Part shown: positions 1 through 8,984 of the stretch, one piece after another
Layout: the number at the start of each line of letters is the position of its first letter
How positions within the stretch are numbered: the first letter of the stretch is position 1
From: Usnea hakonensis
Lineage: Eukaryota; Ascomycota; Lecanoromycetes; Lecanorales; Parmeliaceae
Assembly (NCBI GenBank): GCA_013423325.1
Contig: BLJB01000168.1
Location: forward strand, 1-10,142
Direction of reading: 5' to 3'
Length of the DNA stretch: 10,142 nucleotides
Notes under the pieces: generated by a model
What the model saw: the letters and a program-made list of their open reading frames with translations, nothing else
Database searches by the model: none
Told to the model about the DNA's origin: nothing
Position numbers and translations under genes: made by a program

Positions 1-60
1 AATTCGTAGCTATTCAATGAACAAGCAGTCAACCCACTACAGTCCCATTGTTTCGTGACA
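1..60. other. Left flank of ordinary composition
   Basis: These bases contain many CA and TG dinucleotides (for example in the stretches around 15-30 and 45-60), unlike the following 10 kb. The change at base 60/61 is abrupt. On the minus strand the reading frame of the neighbouring LINE reverse transcriptase can be followed into it (residues C-H-E-T-M-G, where Tad1-like enzymes usually have a Met-Gly a few residues after Leu-Leu), but the frame meets a TAG at 37-39 and the later match is poor. I cannot tell whether this is unmutated LINE sequence or unrelated DNA. Confidence 0.6.
41..60 (+). repeat. Inverted edge repeat, left copy
   Basis: The 20 bases ending in TTCGTGACA at the left edge of the mutated block match, with small gaps, the reverse complement of 10081-10101. 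Both copies read AGTC, a variable C/A stretch, TTGTT, then CGTGACA toward the interior. A TA dinucleotide lies one base outside this copy (38-39) and directly outside the other (10102-10103). TA target duplication and AGTC-type ends are known for Fot1/Tc1-mariner elements, while TGTCACG...CGTGACA also resembles the ends of gypsy LTRs. Which of these applies is undecided. Confidence 0.5.
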
Positions 61-1790
61 GAAAAGGTTATATTTTTTTATATAGTTATTAAGTCTTTTA
101 GCTATAATTATCTCTAGAGCCTTCCCTAATATATTTAATAGGGTAATTAGCCGGTATAATTTTAGTTCTAAATAGTTATCTTTACCCGGTTTATAAAGGA
201 CTATTATATTAGCGATTTTAAACTTTTTTAGATAGTAGTCTAGATCTATATATATCTAGAAGAGCCTAGTAAGCTATAGGAGGGCCTTACTAGTAACTAA
301 TCTTAAAAATCTATTTAGTATCCTATCTATCTCTAGGGCCTTATTCTATTTTAGGCGGAAGATTACTATTCTAACCTCCTTTTCTATTAACTCTATAATT
401 ATTTCTATTAGATTTAAATAGACTATATTTTTAATATTAATAAAGTCTATTTATAGGGGTAGTAGAAAAAAGGTCCTTTAAAATACTATTATTTTATCTT
501 TAAATAATCTTACTAGACCGGCTTCTCTATCTTTAAATATTAGAAATTTAAATAATAGCTTTAGATTTATATTACTTTATCTAGTTTATTTAGCTAGCCC
601 TTAGATCCCCTTTTATAACTTTTCTACTTTATAGACTCCTTATCTAAAATCGAGTATTTTAGCTCTACTAATTATCTTATTCTAGTATTTTATAGCTATA
701 TACTATTTCTCTTTTTCCCGGTTTCTATAATTATTCTAGTATTCGGCTATAAGGCGTTTCGCCTTCTATATAATCTTACTATAGTTATAGTTCTAGAATA
801 ATTAAGCCCTATCTAATAGTTTAATCTATAGAATAGTCTCTTCTACTATCTTCTTTAGGCTTACTATAATATTCTCTAAATATTTATTTATCTCTTTTTT
901 AGTTTTTAGCTAGCTAAAAAATAAGAAATAGATTAGCTCTTAAATTATAATTTTTATAGTTTCTAGCTTTACTATTTTTTATACTCTTCTCCTAATAGTA
1001 GAGACTTTTTCTATTAATAGATCGAGCTCTATATATATTAGAAAGTAGTCGGAGCCTATCTATAGATCTAGATATACTCTATATAATTTTATTATTTTAG
1101 TTAGTCCTAGTATTATAAAAATAAGATCTATTATATTTTTACTACTCTTTACTCTCTAGATTATAGAGTCCTTAAAAAGTACGAGTTTTATATTTATTTT
1201 TATAATTATCTCTAATAGCTTATTCGCTTCCTTATAATAGCTAAACCTCCTATAGTTATTCTAGTTTAGATAATAAAGGTTAAAGTCTTTTATTACTATC
1301 TATTCCTCTTATCCCTAGACCTCCTTCTTTAATATTAGGAGGCTTAATAGATTATTAATAATAACTAGGGATAAGCTAGGGTTATATATATTAAAGATCT
1401 AAATTACCTCTTCTTCTATAGCTCTATCTTTTCTTTTAAACTTTATAGTAATAATATAAATATTCTTAAATAGAGATATCTCTTTCTATATATTAATATT
1501 AATTCTTTTATTAATATAGAAGTATACCCTTATACCCGCTTTACTCTTATATAATAGGAAGAATTCGCTAGTTCCCAGGTTATATAATAACTTCGTATAT
1601 ATATTCTATTAAGGTTTTTAGATTATTAAGATATTAGTCTACTTTATCTCTAAATTATTAAATAGTACTATTATTATTTCTAGTTCGCCTCTTATATTAT
1701 ATTATAATATTATTAAGGTCTAGCTTTCTATTATAAGGAGTTTAATAACTAGGAGTTCTATTTTTAGATATCTTATATCTAGACTTCCTA
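61..1790 (-). pseudogene. LINE (Tad1-like) ORF2: endonuclease and start of reverse transcriptase
   Basis: ORF2 of a non-LTR retrotransposon copied endonuclease and reverse transcriptase needed for target-primed insertion. In one minus-strand frame, kept without visible net indel from about 1740 to 61, I read these motifs in order. First is an N-terminal I-L-*-Y-N-I-R-G (about 1700-1735) and a degenerate Q-E-P site (I-*-K-P at 1612-1623). Next come F-N-I-Y-N-P (about 1395), D-F-N-L-Y-Y (1270-1287, from GDFNLHH), I-I-D-L-I-F (Asp at 1126-1128) and G-S-D-Y (1045-1056, from GSDH). The reverse transcriptase opening Y-R-L-I-T-L-L-N-I-L-G-K-A-L-E lies at 112-156, preceded by K-P-G-K-D-N-Y. Spacings fit an endonuclease/exonuclease/phosphatase domain followed by a fungal LINE RT. 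The RT stops at the block edge before its catalytic Asp motif, so most of the RT and all of any RNase H are missing. It has many TAA/TAG stops and no ATG. The start is approximate. Confidence 0.88.
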
Positions 1791-1869
1791 GGATTCGAAT
1801 AATTAGGTTACCCCCGTTAGTCTCTAGGTTCTTATTCTAGATAGGATCTATAATAATATTTAATTAACC

Positions 1870-3320
1870 TCCTTTATTATAAATCTTCCTAATCTTTCTA
1901 CTTTAAGAGTTTTTCTAAATATTCTAGAGTCTTCCTCTTCGCGATCGCTTTCTATATTAATTATATCTTATATTCTCTTCTTCCTAGACGGAACTACTAT
2001 AAATCTATTAATAGTCTTTAGTACTTCGGTAGGCCTTACCCCTTTTAGATTAGAGGTTATTATTAATCTTAATATTAGCTTTTTTATAATCTTTTTAATC
2101 TTTTATCTCTTTTTTAAATATATTCTCTAATATATTATATAGCCCTTACTACTATATATTATATATACTTTAAGGGCCCTTAAAGCTACCTTATTATACT
2201 TTCTAATATTATATTTCTAGTTATACTTAATATATCTAGTCTTATTTTTATAGTAGACTACTATATAGCCTTATTTCTAGTAATTAAAGTATTATATTAT
2301 TCTATATATATAATATAATATCTTTTTCGCTTTCTCTACTTTAACTAGATCTTTTAGTACTAGTTCGGAGGCTATTTCTTCTATAGTAATATTAATAATT
2401 AATAACGAGTACCTTTTCTTACCCTCTCTTAGCGCCGGTCTCTTTATATTTACTATTTATTTCGCCTTTACTATATCTAGGCCTAGATATAGTCTTCTAT
2501 TATTCTCTTATATTTTCTTTTTTATAACTTTTTTATTCTTTATATCTATTACCTTAATCTTTATTCTATATATTATTATAATATAGATCCTCTTTACTAT
2601 CTTCGCGATTTTAAATTTTTTAGTAATTTAAATTAGATCTTCTTCTAGTAACTTTTTCGCTTTCGCGCTAGTTATCTAGAATTCTATATCCCTACTCTTT
2701 AGTCGCCGCACTATTATAATATCTTCTAACGTATATCCTACTATTTTAAAGAATATAATAAGGTTCTTATTAATTATCTTTATAATAGATATCCTCTCCC
2801 CTTCCTTTTTTATTTTAATTAAGAATTATTTTATCTATTTAAACTTTTCTATTATCTTTTTCTAGATCTATATTACTAGCCCTCTTTTTATATTCTATAT
2901 TAATAACCCTATAAAGGGGTTACCTTTACTCTAGTATCCCTCTAGAGAGCCCTAGAGAATTAGAGTATTCGTCTTATTATCTACTAGGCTTTAGAGTCTA
3001 TATACTTCCCTCTATATATAGGCTTTAAGGTTAATTTACTATCCTTTAATAAAGGTCTAAATATTTTTTAGATTCTTTATATATATCTTTTATATAACTA
3101 TATTAAGCTCTCTAAATAATATATTTTTAATAGCTTCTAATATAGTAATAGTATTACTCGCTTATTCCTTCCTATTTATCTAGCTTCTCTCGAGGTTCCT
3201 CCTATTAGTTATCCCCCTTACCGGCTAATTAGGGGCTTAAATTATATATTCTTAACGCGTTTTTTTTACTACTATCTTACCTCCTCTACTACTATTAATT
3301 ACTCTACTCCCCTCTACTCT
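1870..3320 (-). pseudogene. LINE (Tad1-like) ORF1, Gag-like with three zinc knuckles
   Basis: ORF1 of such LINEs encodes an RNA-binding Gag-like protein. Three zinc knuckles are visible if Tyr codons are read as mutated Cys or His codons. Knuckle one is CX2CX4HX4C (2250-2291). Knuckle two is CX2CX3HX4C (2196-2234). Knuckle three begins CX2CX4H (2139-2165). Just upstream is the typical stretch Y-S-L-L-I-I-N (about 2390-2411) and a G/D-L-V-K-V-E-K segment (about 2335). After the knuckles comes a basic tail with G-R-P-T-E-V (about 2030). It lies directly upstream of ORF2 on the same strand but in a different frame, as usual for this group. The N-terminal part (about 2500-3320) shows only purine-rich coding-strand bias and I recognise no motif there. 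Both ends are approximate, and stops abound. Confidence 0.78.
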
Positions 3321-3330
3321 TACCCTAAGT

Positions 3331-3429
3331 CGCTTGCGTACTTCGTACGCCTCGTTGCCACTATCAACTATGGATTGGAATAAGCGTCCCTCCATTTCCT
3401 TATACCGCGTTATTAGCGAGGAAATCTAG
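3331..3429 (+). other. Unmutated island at the 5' end of the plus-strand LINE
   Basis: A short stretch where TG and CA survive (TTGCG, GTTGCCACTATCAACTATGG, CCTCCATTTCC), between two fully mutated regions. It lies between the purine-rich start of the minus-strand LINE and the plus-strand LINE frame. It includes an ATG at 3370 in a context (CAACTATGG) like fungal start sites. I read it as the 5' leader and first codons of the plus-strand element, or as junction DNA that was not duplicated and therefore escaped mutation. Confidence 0.55.
3336..3350. repeat. Perfect 6-bp hairpin with 3-base loop
   Basis: GCGTAC, a TTC loop, and GTACGC form a perfect short inverted repeat inside the unmutated island, about 20 bases before the candidate start codon at 3370. 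It could be a structured part of the LINE leader, or chance. There is no following T-run, so it is not a convincing terminator. Confidence 0.4.
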
Positions 3430-5560
3430 TTTTTTAAATTATTAGAGAAGTTGATTTTATTTTCCTTAAAAAACTTCTTTAAAGGGTTATTAATTATTAG
3501 CTTTTTAATATCTATAGCTCTATTCTTCTTATTTAAAAGAAAGGGATTAGAATAGTTATATATAAAATATTTAATTAAGTTATAACTATAATAATTCTTA
3601 TTTTTAGTAGAGATAAGCTTAATAATCTTATCTAGATCTATAAATATCTTAAAGTTTTAAAGCTTAGAGTCTTTAATTTTATCTTTATTAGAATTATTAT
3701 TACTATAACTAGTCTCCTTTATAACTTTTGATATACTCTATATTCGTTTATAGATTATAACGTAGAGGTTATAATATATAGTACTAATATCTATCTTTGA
3801 GAAATTACTTGAGAGCTTGAAGGAAAATAAAGTATAATAACCAGCACGAAGAGAAGCCTTTTATATTAGGTAGGGAACTAGAAGAAGAAGATATACTATT
3901 AGATATAGATATAATAGGGACTACTACTACTCTTAAGGGGGTAAAGTATATTAATATAGAAATAGAATAAGATATAACTATTACGTTTATAATATTAATA
4001 ATATAGATAGAGAGCCTAGAAGAGGTACTTTAAATATTTAAGATCCTATTCGAACCTATATCGAATAAATACTAAGTAGCGGGAAACGCGTTAATTAATA
4101 TTATATAAATACTTATAGAAGGATAGAGTCGAGAAATTATAAAGCTACGCGCGAAGCTATAATAAAAGAAAGAAAAGTAGATAAAATAATATAAAAAGAA
4201 ATAAATAAAAAGCTAGATAAATATATTAATATATTAAAATAATCTAACTACTAGATAGAGTTAAGGAAACCCGTTTAAAATATCTAAAGGGGGGCCCCTT
4301 AGCGCTATAGTCTATACGATCTAATTAGAGGATTCGAGAAAACGGAGATAGCTTCTAATATAAGTTAGAGATAAAAAGAAAAGTAAGAGTATAGAAGAAA
4401 TAATAAAAGAGATTCTAAAAGAACTAAAAAATATATAAATATAAAAAGAAAGAGTTAAATAGCTAGAAATAGCGTATTATCTTTATAATAGCGACCTCCT
4501 AATCTAGATAACTATAATAAATATAAAAGAAGATTTAGAGAAAGATATATCCTAGCTTATAAAAAAGTATATATTAGCTAATATTATATAAAAGGTATAC
4601 CCGGTAATAGTATATAATATTAGAGTTAATAGAGTAAATACTAGTATATAGCTAGAGATAAAGAGGAGGATTAAATAGAATAATTAGAGAATATATCTAA
4701 AACTTAAGATTATAGAAATTAGGTAGTTATTTAATAACTATAAAATAAAAAAGTACTCGTTATTAATATTAAACCTCTTAACTCTAGAGATAGTAGATAT
4801 CTTAATACTTAATAGACTCGTTAAAGTAAAGGAAATAAAAGCGGTAGAGAGGTTTAATTAGATAATCTCCCTAACTAGATACTATAAATATTAGGAATAT
4901 AGTTATATTATAAAAATATACTAAAACGAGGTATAGTATACTAAATATAATTAGATATATAATATCTAAATATATATAATAATAGTATTAATAGTAGCCC
5001 TAGAATACGTAGTATATAGGAAGAAAGGCTATATTATATATAATATAGACTATTAGTTTAAGGTTAAAATAAAGAGGTATATAGTAAAAAGGCTCGTAAA
5101 GAAAAAGCTATTTTACGACTAATATTAATAAGAAATAAATAGTAAGGGGAGCTAAAATAGGAAGGAGAAGATAAAAATAAAAAAATCTATAGCCTTAATC
5201 TAAAGAAGTAGATCTAAAGAATTAAAAACTATACTCTAAAAAAGGATTAGAGAGAGTATAAACTAAGACCGAGGACTTAGTAAAAAGGAGTTAATCTAAA
5301 TCTAGATTAAGATTATTAAGATTTAAGCTTTAAAGAAGGAAATTATAATAGAAGAAATATAAATAATAGTAAAACCCTAACGGAGATATAACTAAAGTAA
5401 TATTTAAATCTATATATAAATAGTAATATATATATAGAGAAGTAGTAAGGTTTTTCCCTAATAGTATATATATAAGATAATAGTATTAAATAGTTTTCTT
5501 ACTATAAGTTAATAAGAGTTAAAGGATCCTATAATTACCTTTCGAAGTTTAGGTAGACAC
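3370..5560 (+). pseudogene. Second LINE (Tad1-like) ORF1, Gag-like with three zinc knuckles
   Basis: The frame can be followed from an ATG at 3370 (M-D-W-N-K-R-P-S-I-S). This segment is in another phase from the rest: it reads F-E-K-L-L-E-S-L-K-E-N near 3796, and a change of phase is needed around 3830-3860. From there the frame runs to about 5100 with a charged, coiled-coil-like middle (K/Q/E-rich, about 4120-4230). Next is Y-S-L-L-I-L-N-L-L-T-L-E with G/R-L-V-K-V-K-E-I-K-A-V-E-R-F (about 4750-4855). Three knuckles follow, reading Tyr as former Cys/His: CX2CX4HX4C (4880-4921), CX2CX3HX4C (4937-4975) and CX2CX4HX6C (5006-5053). The order and spacing match the minus-strand copy and Tad1 ORF1. 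A basic tail follows. No endonuclease is seen, so the element is cut near 5560. In-frame TAA/TAG stops are numerous. The part from 3370 to 3830 is less certain. Confidence 0.75.
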
Positions 5561-5567
5561 GACGTAT

Positions 5568-5588
5568 AAATTCAAATTCAAATTCAAA
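5568..5588 (+). repeat. (AAATTC)3 short tandem repeat
   Basis: Three exact AAATTC units followed by AAA, in a small patch where CA dinucleotides survive (also AGACACGACG at 5555-5563). It sits exactly between the end of the plus-strand LINE relic and the end of the minus-strand gypsy gag. Short A-rich repeats occur at LINE 3' tails, so this could be the tail of the truncated LINE. It could also be a later replication slippage product. Confidence 0.6.
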
Positions 5589-5594
5589 ATTTAA

Positions 5595-6340
5595 CTAGTC
5601 TCCTTTATAGTATAATATTTATTATCTATTTAGATTAAATATATCTTAATCTTATTAATAGTTTTAAAGGTAACCTTATAATTACTTTAAGCCGAGTAAA
5701 ATCTTATAGTAATCTTATCTCTTAGTTTATAGATTAACTCTATCTATAAATAGTTAAGTTTATTTCTAAGAGCTATAAAATTTATAAAGAAGTCTATAAA
5801 ATAGCGGCTTTTTTATAAGAGGGATTTAAATTTATAATATAAATTAAGCTCTCTATCTAAATCTTTAAATTTACTTTTTAGATAGTCGAGGAGATCCTTA
5901 ATTAATTAAAATAGATTCTAACTATTATTATATAGCTAATTAGAGTATTACTTTATAACTTTTCTAATAATATAACTAATTATATAATTAACTTTATTTA
6001 GATTATCTATATAATAATTAGTATTTTTATATAATTTATATTTAACTTTTTATTTCTATTTATTCTAGATAGGATTCTTTCTATCTATAAAAATAAGGGG
6101 TACGGGGGTATTCTTTATATATTAAACTTTAATAATTATAGATTTAGGGATTATTATAATAATAATTAGCTATCTAGCTAGATCTTCTTATATTTATTTA
6201 ATTTTAATTTATAATATTTTAAGCTAGATTTATATACTATTAGACTCTATCTAGAGTAGGGTATAGCGTTACTTCTCCCTAATTAGAGACTAGATAATAG
6301 AGTCCTTTTTAATATTTATAATATTAAGTTTAAATTAGGC
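5595..6340 (-). pseudogene. Ty3/gypsy retrotransposon Gag (capsid) relic
   Basis: Gag forms the virus-like particle of LTR retrotransposons. In one minus-strand frame, kept from about 6130 to 5600, I read T-P-V-P-L-I-F-I-D-R-K-N-P-I (about 6070-6115), the entry into the capsid domain. Then comes I-I-S-Y-I-I-R-K-V, equivalent to the conserved helix ending in G-K-A. Next is L-L-D-Y-L-K-S-K-F-K-D-L-D-R-E-L-N (about 5837-5890), then F-I-D-F-F-I-N-F-I-A-L-R-N-K-L, and L-I-Y-K-L-R-D-K-I toward the C-terminus. This order is typical of fungal gypsy gag. No zinc knuckle, protease or reverse transcriptase follows: the frame stops at the AAATTC repeat, so the element is cut right after capsid. The N-terminal limit is approximate, and stops are TAA/TAG throughout. 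Confidence 0.75.
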
Positions 6341-6364
6341 TACCTTCTTTATTAATACTAGAGT

Positions 6365-6415
6365 ATTATGGCCGGCGACGAGATCTAGCTGTACGCGCTG
6401 CCGGCTACGAACCTA
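6365..6415. other. GC-rich unmutated island
   Basis: About 50 bases with high GC (ATGGCCGGCGACGAG, CTGTACGCGCTGCCGGC) inside otherwise AT-rich DNA, bounded by two GCCGGC palindromes at 6371-6376 and 6400-6405. CTG and ATG survive here. On the plus strand it opens a frame with G or C in most third positions (M-A-G-D-E-I, stop, L-Y-A-L-P-A-T-N). On the minus strand GGTTCGTAGCCGG could be part of a primer-binding or leader region of the neighbouring gypsy relic, which I consider weak. Confidence 0.5.
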
Positions 6416-7535
6416 CTACTATTATATACGATATAAAGGTCGCCGTTATATACGGTATATAGTAGAGCTAAGTAATCTTAAGGTATAACGCGTAAAGGAG
6501 ATAGAATAGAAAATAGTAAAATAAAGTAATAGAGATAAAATACGTCCCTATTATAAATAAAGTATTTAATTAGAAATATAACTATATTATTAATAAAGTC
6601 GATATAATATTATTTAATTAAATATCGAACGTATAGAACCTTCCTATAATAATATATAGAAAGTACTAGGTAGCTTAGATAAAAGGCGTATTAGCTAATA
6701 GGATTAATTACTCTAGATACGTAGAAATAATAGTCTAGTCCCGGTATAATTAATAGGATATAAGATATCTACTTTCTTTTATAAGCCCGTTTAAAGTATA
6801 GCTATTAGTAAAGATACGATTCTCTCTCTATCTCTAGATACGTATATCTATTAATAACTCTATCTATTTATAGAGCTAGCGCGATATATTTACTATTAGA
6901 TATTCTCCTCTATATATCTATAGATAGTAATATTATAAAAGGAACTAGTATCCTATACCCGAAATAAAAAGATCTTATAGGACCTCGTTTATCTAGTATA
7001 AAGTTTTTACGCGTAGAATACTAAGACTCTTAGCGCGTTATATAAATATAAAGGCCCGTATTTTTTCGTACTAGTAACCCTTTAAGAGTTAACTTAATAA
7101 GGACTATAGAATTTAGTAGTAATTAATTAATCTAAACTTCGTATTTATACTATATTATTATTATCTACTTTAGTAGAGTCTCTCCCTACTAGACTTAATA
7201 TAAGGTTAGAATACCGGCCTTTTTTCCTCGGTAATAAGTACTTATAGATTAGAATAAGCTAGGAATAAGGGCTAGTAACTAAACTTATAAATAAATACTC
7301 TACGAGGAATATTAATTATCTTATAGGGATATAGGCGTTATTTAGCCTACCTATATTCTTATTAATAGTTAAGTTATTTTTTTCTTAGAAAGGATACTAA
7401 AGTATATAGCGACCTAGCGTATATATATAATTTATAGAAGTTATCGAAGGTAGTATATAGAACTCGATATTTATAGGATACTATAATAGAAGAAACGTAT
7501 AGAGGTTTTTACCCTAGTATAAGTAAAGGTTTCCT
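6368..7535 (+). pseudogene. Unidentified mutated plus-strand frame
   Basis: I do not recognise this gene. The only support is an ATG in the GC-rich island at 6368, followed by codons ending mainly in G or C (GCC GGC GAC GAG ATC, then CTG TAC GCG CTG CCG). Purine and pyrimidine are balanced further on, with segments such as K-V-R-I-P-A-F-F-P-R (about 7205-7235). Allowing for CpA change, the middle would be rich in Pro, Ser, Thr, Gln and His, which any mutated frame tends to suggest, so this is weak. Stops are as frequent as expected by chance. It may instead be leader or non-coding element sequence. The end is arbitrary, set by the next unmutated island. Confidence 0.25.
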
Positions 7536-7620
7536 CTACAATATCACTATAGAGCTTCCCTGTTAGAGTACTTGTAGCAATGTGAGACTAGTAATAGGTA
7601 GATATATATATATTGAATAT
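7535..7620. other. Unmutated island at the edge of an LTR-like segment
   Basis: TG and CA survive in CTACAATATCACTA, CCCTGTTAG, CTTGTAGCAATGTGAG and ATTGAATA. It spans the outer end of the LTR-like segment that begins at 7561. Like the islands at 3331 and 6365 it coincides with a boundary between two different relics. Confidence 0.55.
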
Positions 7621-7792
7621 AGTACCTTAATAGTAAAACTAATTCTTAAAGAATCTAAAAGGAAGAGGGGGGAATTACCTCCTTAAGCTTCTCTTACTAA
7701 GACCTATATATACTAAGCTTATTAGCTACGTTAGGCCTTAGCTAAGTAGCCGCTTAATATAGGGTTCCTCTAAATCTAATACTAATATAATA
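7561..7792 (-). repeat. LTR-like segment with adjacent polypurine tract
   Basis: The segment starts TGTTAG and ends TATAATA, which is TATAACA if one CpA change is undone, giving the TGTTA...TAACA ends common for copia LTRs. Just beyond, at 7793-7802, the minus strand reads AAAGGGAGGA, like the polypurine tract that precedes a 3' LTR. This suggests the 3' LTR (about 232 bp) of a minus-strand element whose body would lie to the right. I find no copia reverse transcriptase or RNase H in that direction, and no second LTR copy in the window, so the call rests on the ends and the tract only. Confidence 0.4.
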
Positions 7793-7802
7793 TCCTCCCT
7801 TT

Positions 7803-8257
7803 AAGGATTTATCCTCGAATCTATTTATCTAATAAATAAAGGATAGGCTTATTAAAATCTTTTAAACCCCTAAGGGGATATAAGGGAAAGAGTCCTTTCC
7901 GTATAATAATATAGAATTATAATATAATATAAATAAAATATATATATATAATATAATAAATATATAAATAGAGTATTCGTAGATATAAATATAGTAAATT
8001 ATAATTATTAATAATTTTATTATTTTTTATTATACGCGATAAGTCCGTATTAAGGTTATTATAACTTTAAAGCGTTAATAGTTATTAGGTAGTATCTATA
8101 GTTTATATATAATTATTATATTTTTTTTCTAGAATTTTTTTCTTTTTAATAATTTTCTATTCGTTATTCTATCTATATTTCTTATATAATACTTAACTAT
8201 AATATTTACTAGACTAATCGTAAATATATTATAAATATCTAAATAATAGTAGTTTAA
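7803..8257. other. Very AT-rich stretch, no gene recognised
   Basis: From about 7905 to 8000 the sequence is nearly pure A/T with long alternating TA runs (for example 7939-7952). A T-rich stretch follows at 8120-8150. If the LTR-like segment is real, this would be the 3' end of its element. I see no protein motif on either strand and no RNA gene. Confidence 0.5.
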
Positions 8258-8984
8258 GCTATACCTCTTCTCGTTCCTACTAGATCTATCCTAGTAGGAT
8301 TAGTAATAAGTATTAGTATTCTAGCTATTATTAGGTACGCGTCTTTAATACGTATATAGCCTCTAGCGTTCTAGATTACTATTCGAAATACTATCTATAT
8401 TTAAGTACTTATCGAGAATTATTACTATTACTACTTATATACCGCGGGGAATAAAGCCCCGAACTCTTATAATATAATATTTAATAAGTATAGGTATATA
8501 ATCTATAGATACGATTATTACTCTCGGATATATATTAATTATAAATCTATAAGTAAATACCTATCCTACTTATATATTATATATAGGTTTTAGATATTAA
8601 TTTACTATAATTAGAGGTCCCTATAGATACCGAGGTATATAGACTTACTAATAGAGTACTCTATCGCCGTATATATCTTAAATATACTAAGAGACGCGGC
8701 TAGCTTTCTAATAAATAATAATATATTTCCTATTATTTCTTTAATATCTATATTTCGATATTTAATAGTATCCTTACGAGTACGGAGTAGGTACGGGATC
8801 GATTTAGTAGATATAAGAAGCCTATAGGTAATACTATCTAGATTAAGAAAGCTAAATCTCTAAAATATATTATAGAGACTTTAGAGGGTATATATAATAT
8901 AATAAAATACTCTATAAGTATAATTCTATATTTAGTATACTTCTCGCCTACGCGAAGATAATATTAATCTTTTATTAGGCGGGC
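8258..8984. other. Mutated repeat DNA without recognised domain
   Basis: CpG is rather common here compared with 61-3300 (for example ACCGCGGGGAATAAAGCCCCG near 8441-8462), so the source element probably differed. One plus-strand frame from 8258 has two stretches of over 60 codons without stop (about 8403-8590 and 8627-8826). One minus-strand frame reads A-R-G-Y-I-R-I-K-D-A-Y near 8340. Neither matches a family I know, and both lengths are possible by chance. Confidence 0.45.

Noticed and set aside
3370..3429. Short intact ORF from ATG to TAG as an independent small gene
   Set aside because: The TAG fits a former CAG, and coding-like sequence continues beyond it, so it is better explained as the first codons of the plus-strand LINE frame.
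6371..6405. Two GCCGGC palindromes as an attachment or recombination site
   Set aside because: Six-base palindromes are easily found in a GC-rich island, and no recombinase gene or duplicated site accompanies them.
7905..8000. Replication origin or centromere core from the TA-rich run
   Set aside because: Alternating TA runs are expected after CpA loss in any AT-rich segment; no consensus or repeat structure supports an origin.
8441..8462. GCGGGG...CCCCG inverted repeat as a terminator
   Set aside because: The GGGG/CCCC stem is short and has no T-run or neighbouring gene end; fungal genes do not use such terminators.
8403..8826. Two long stop-free stretches as a host gene
   Set aside because: The frame lacks ATG, has several stops between the stretches and matches no motif known to me; its length is possible by chance.
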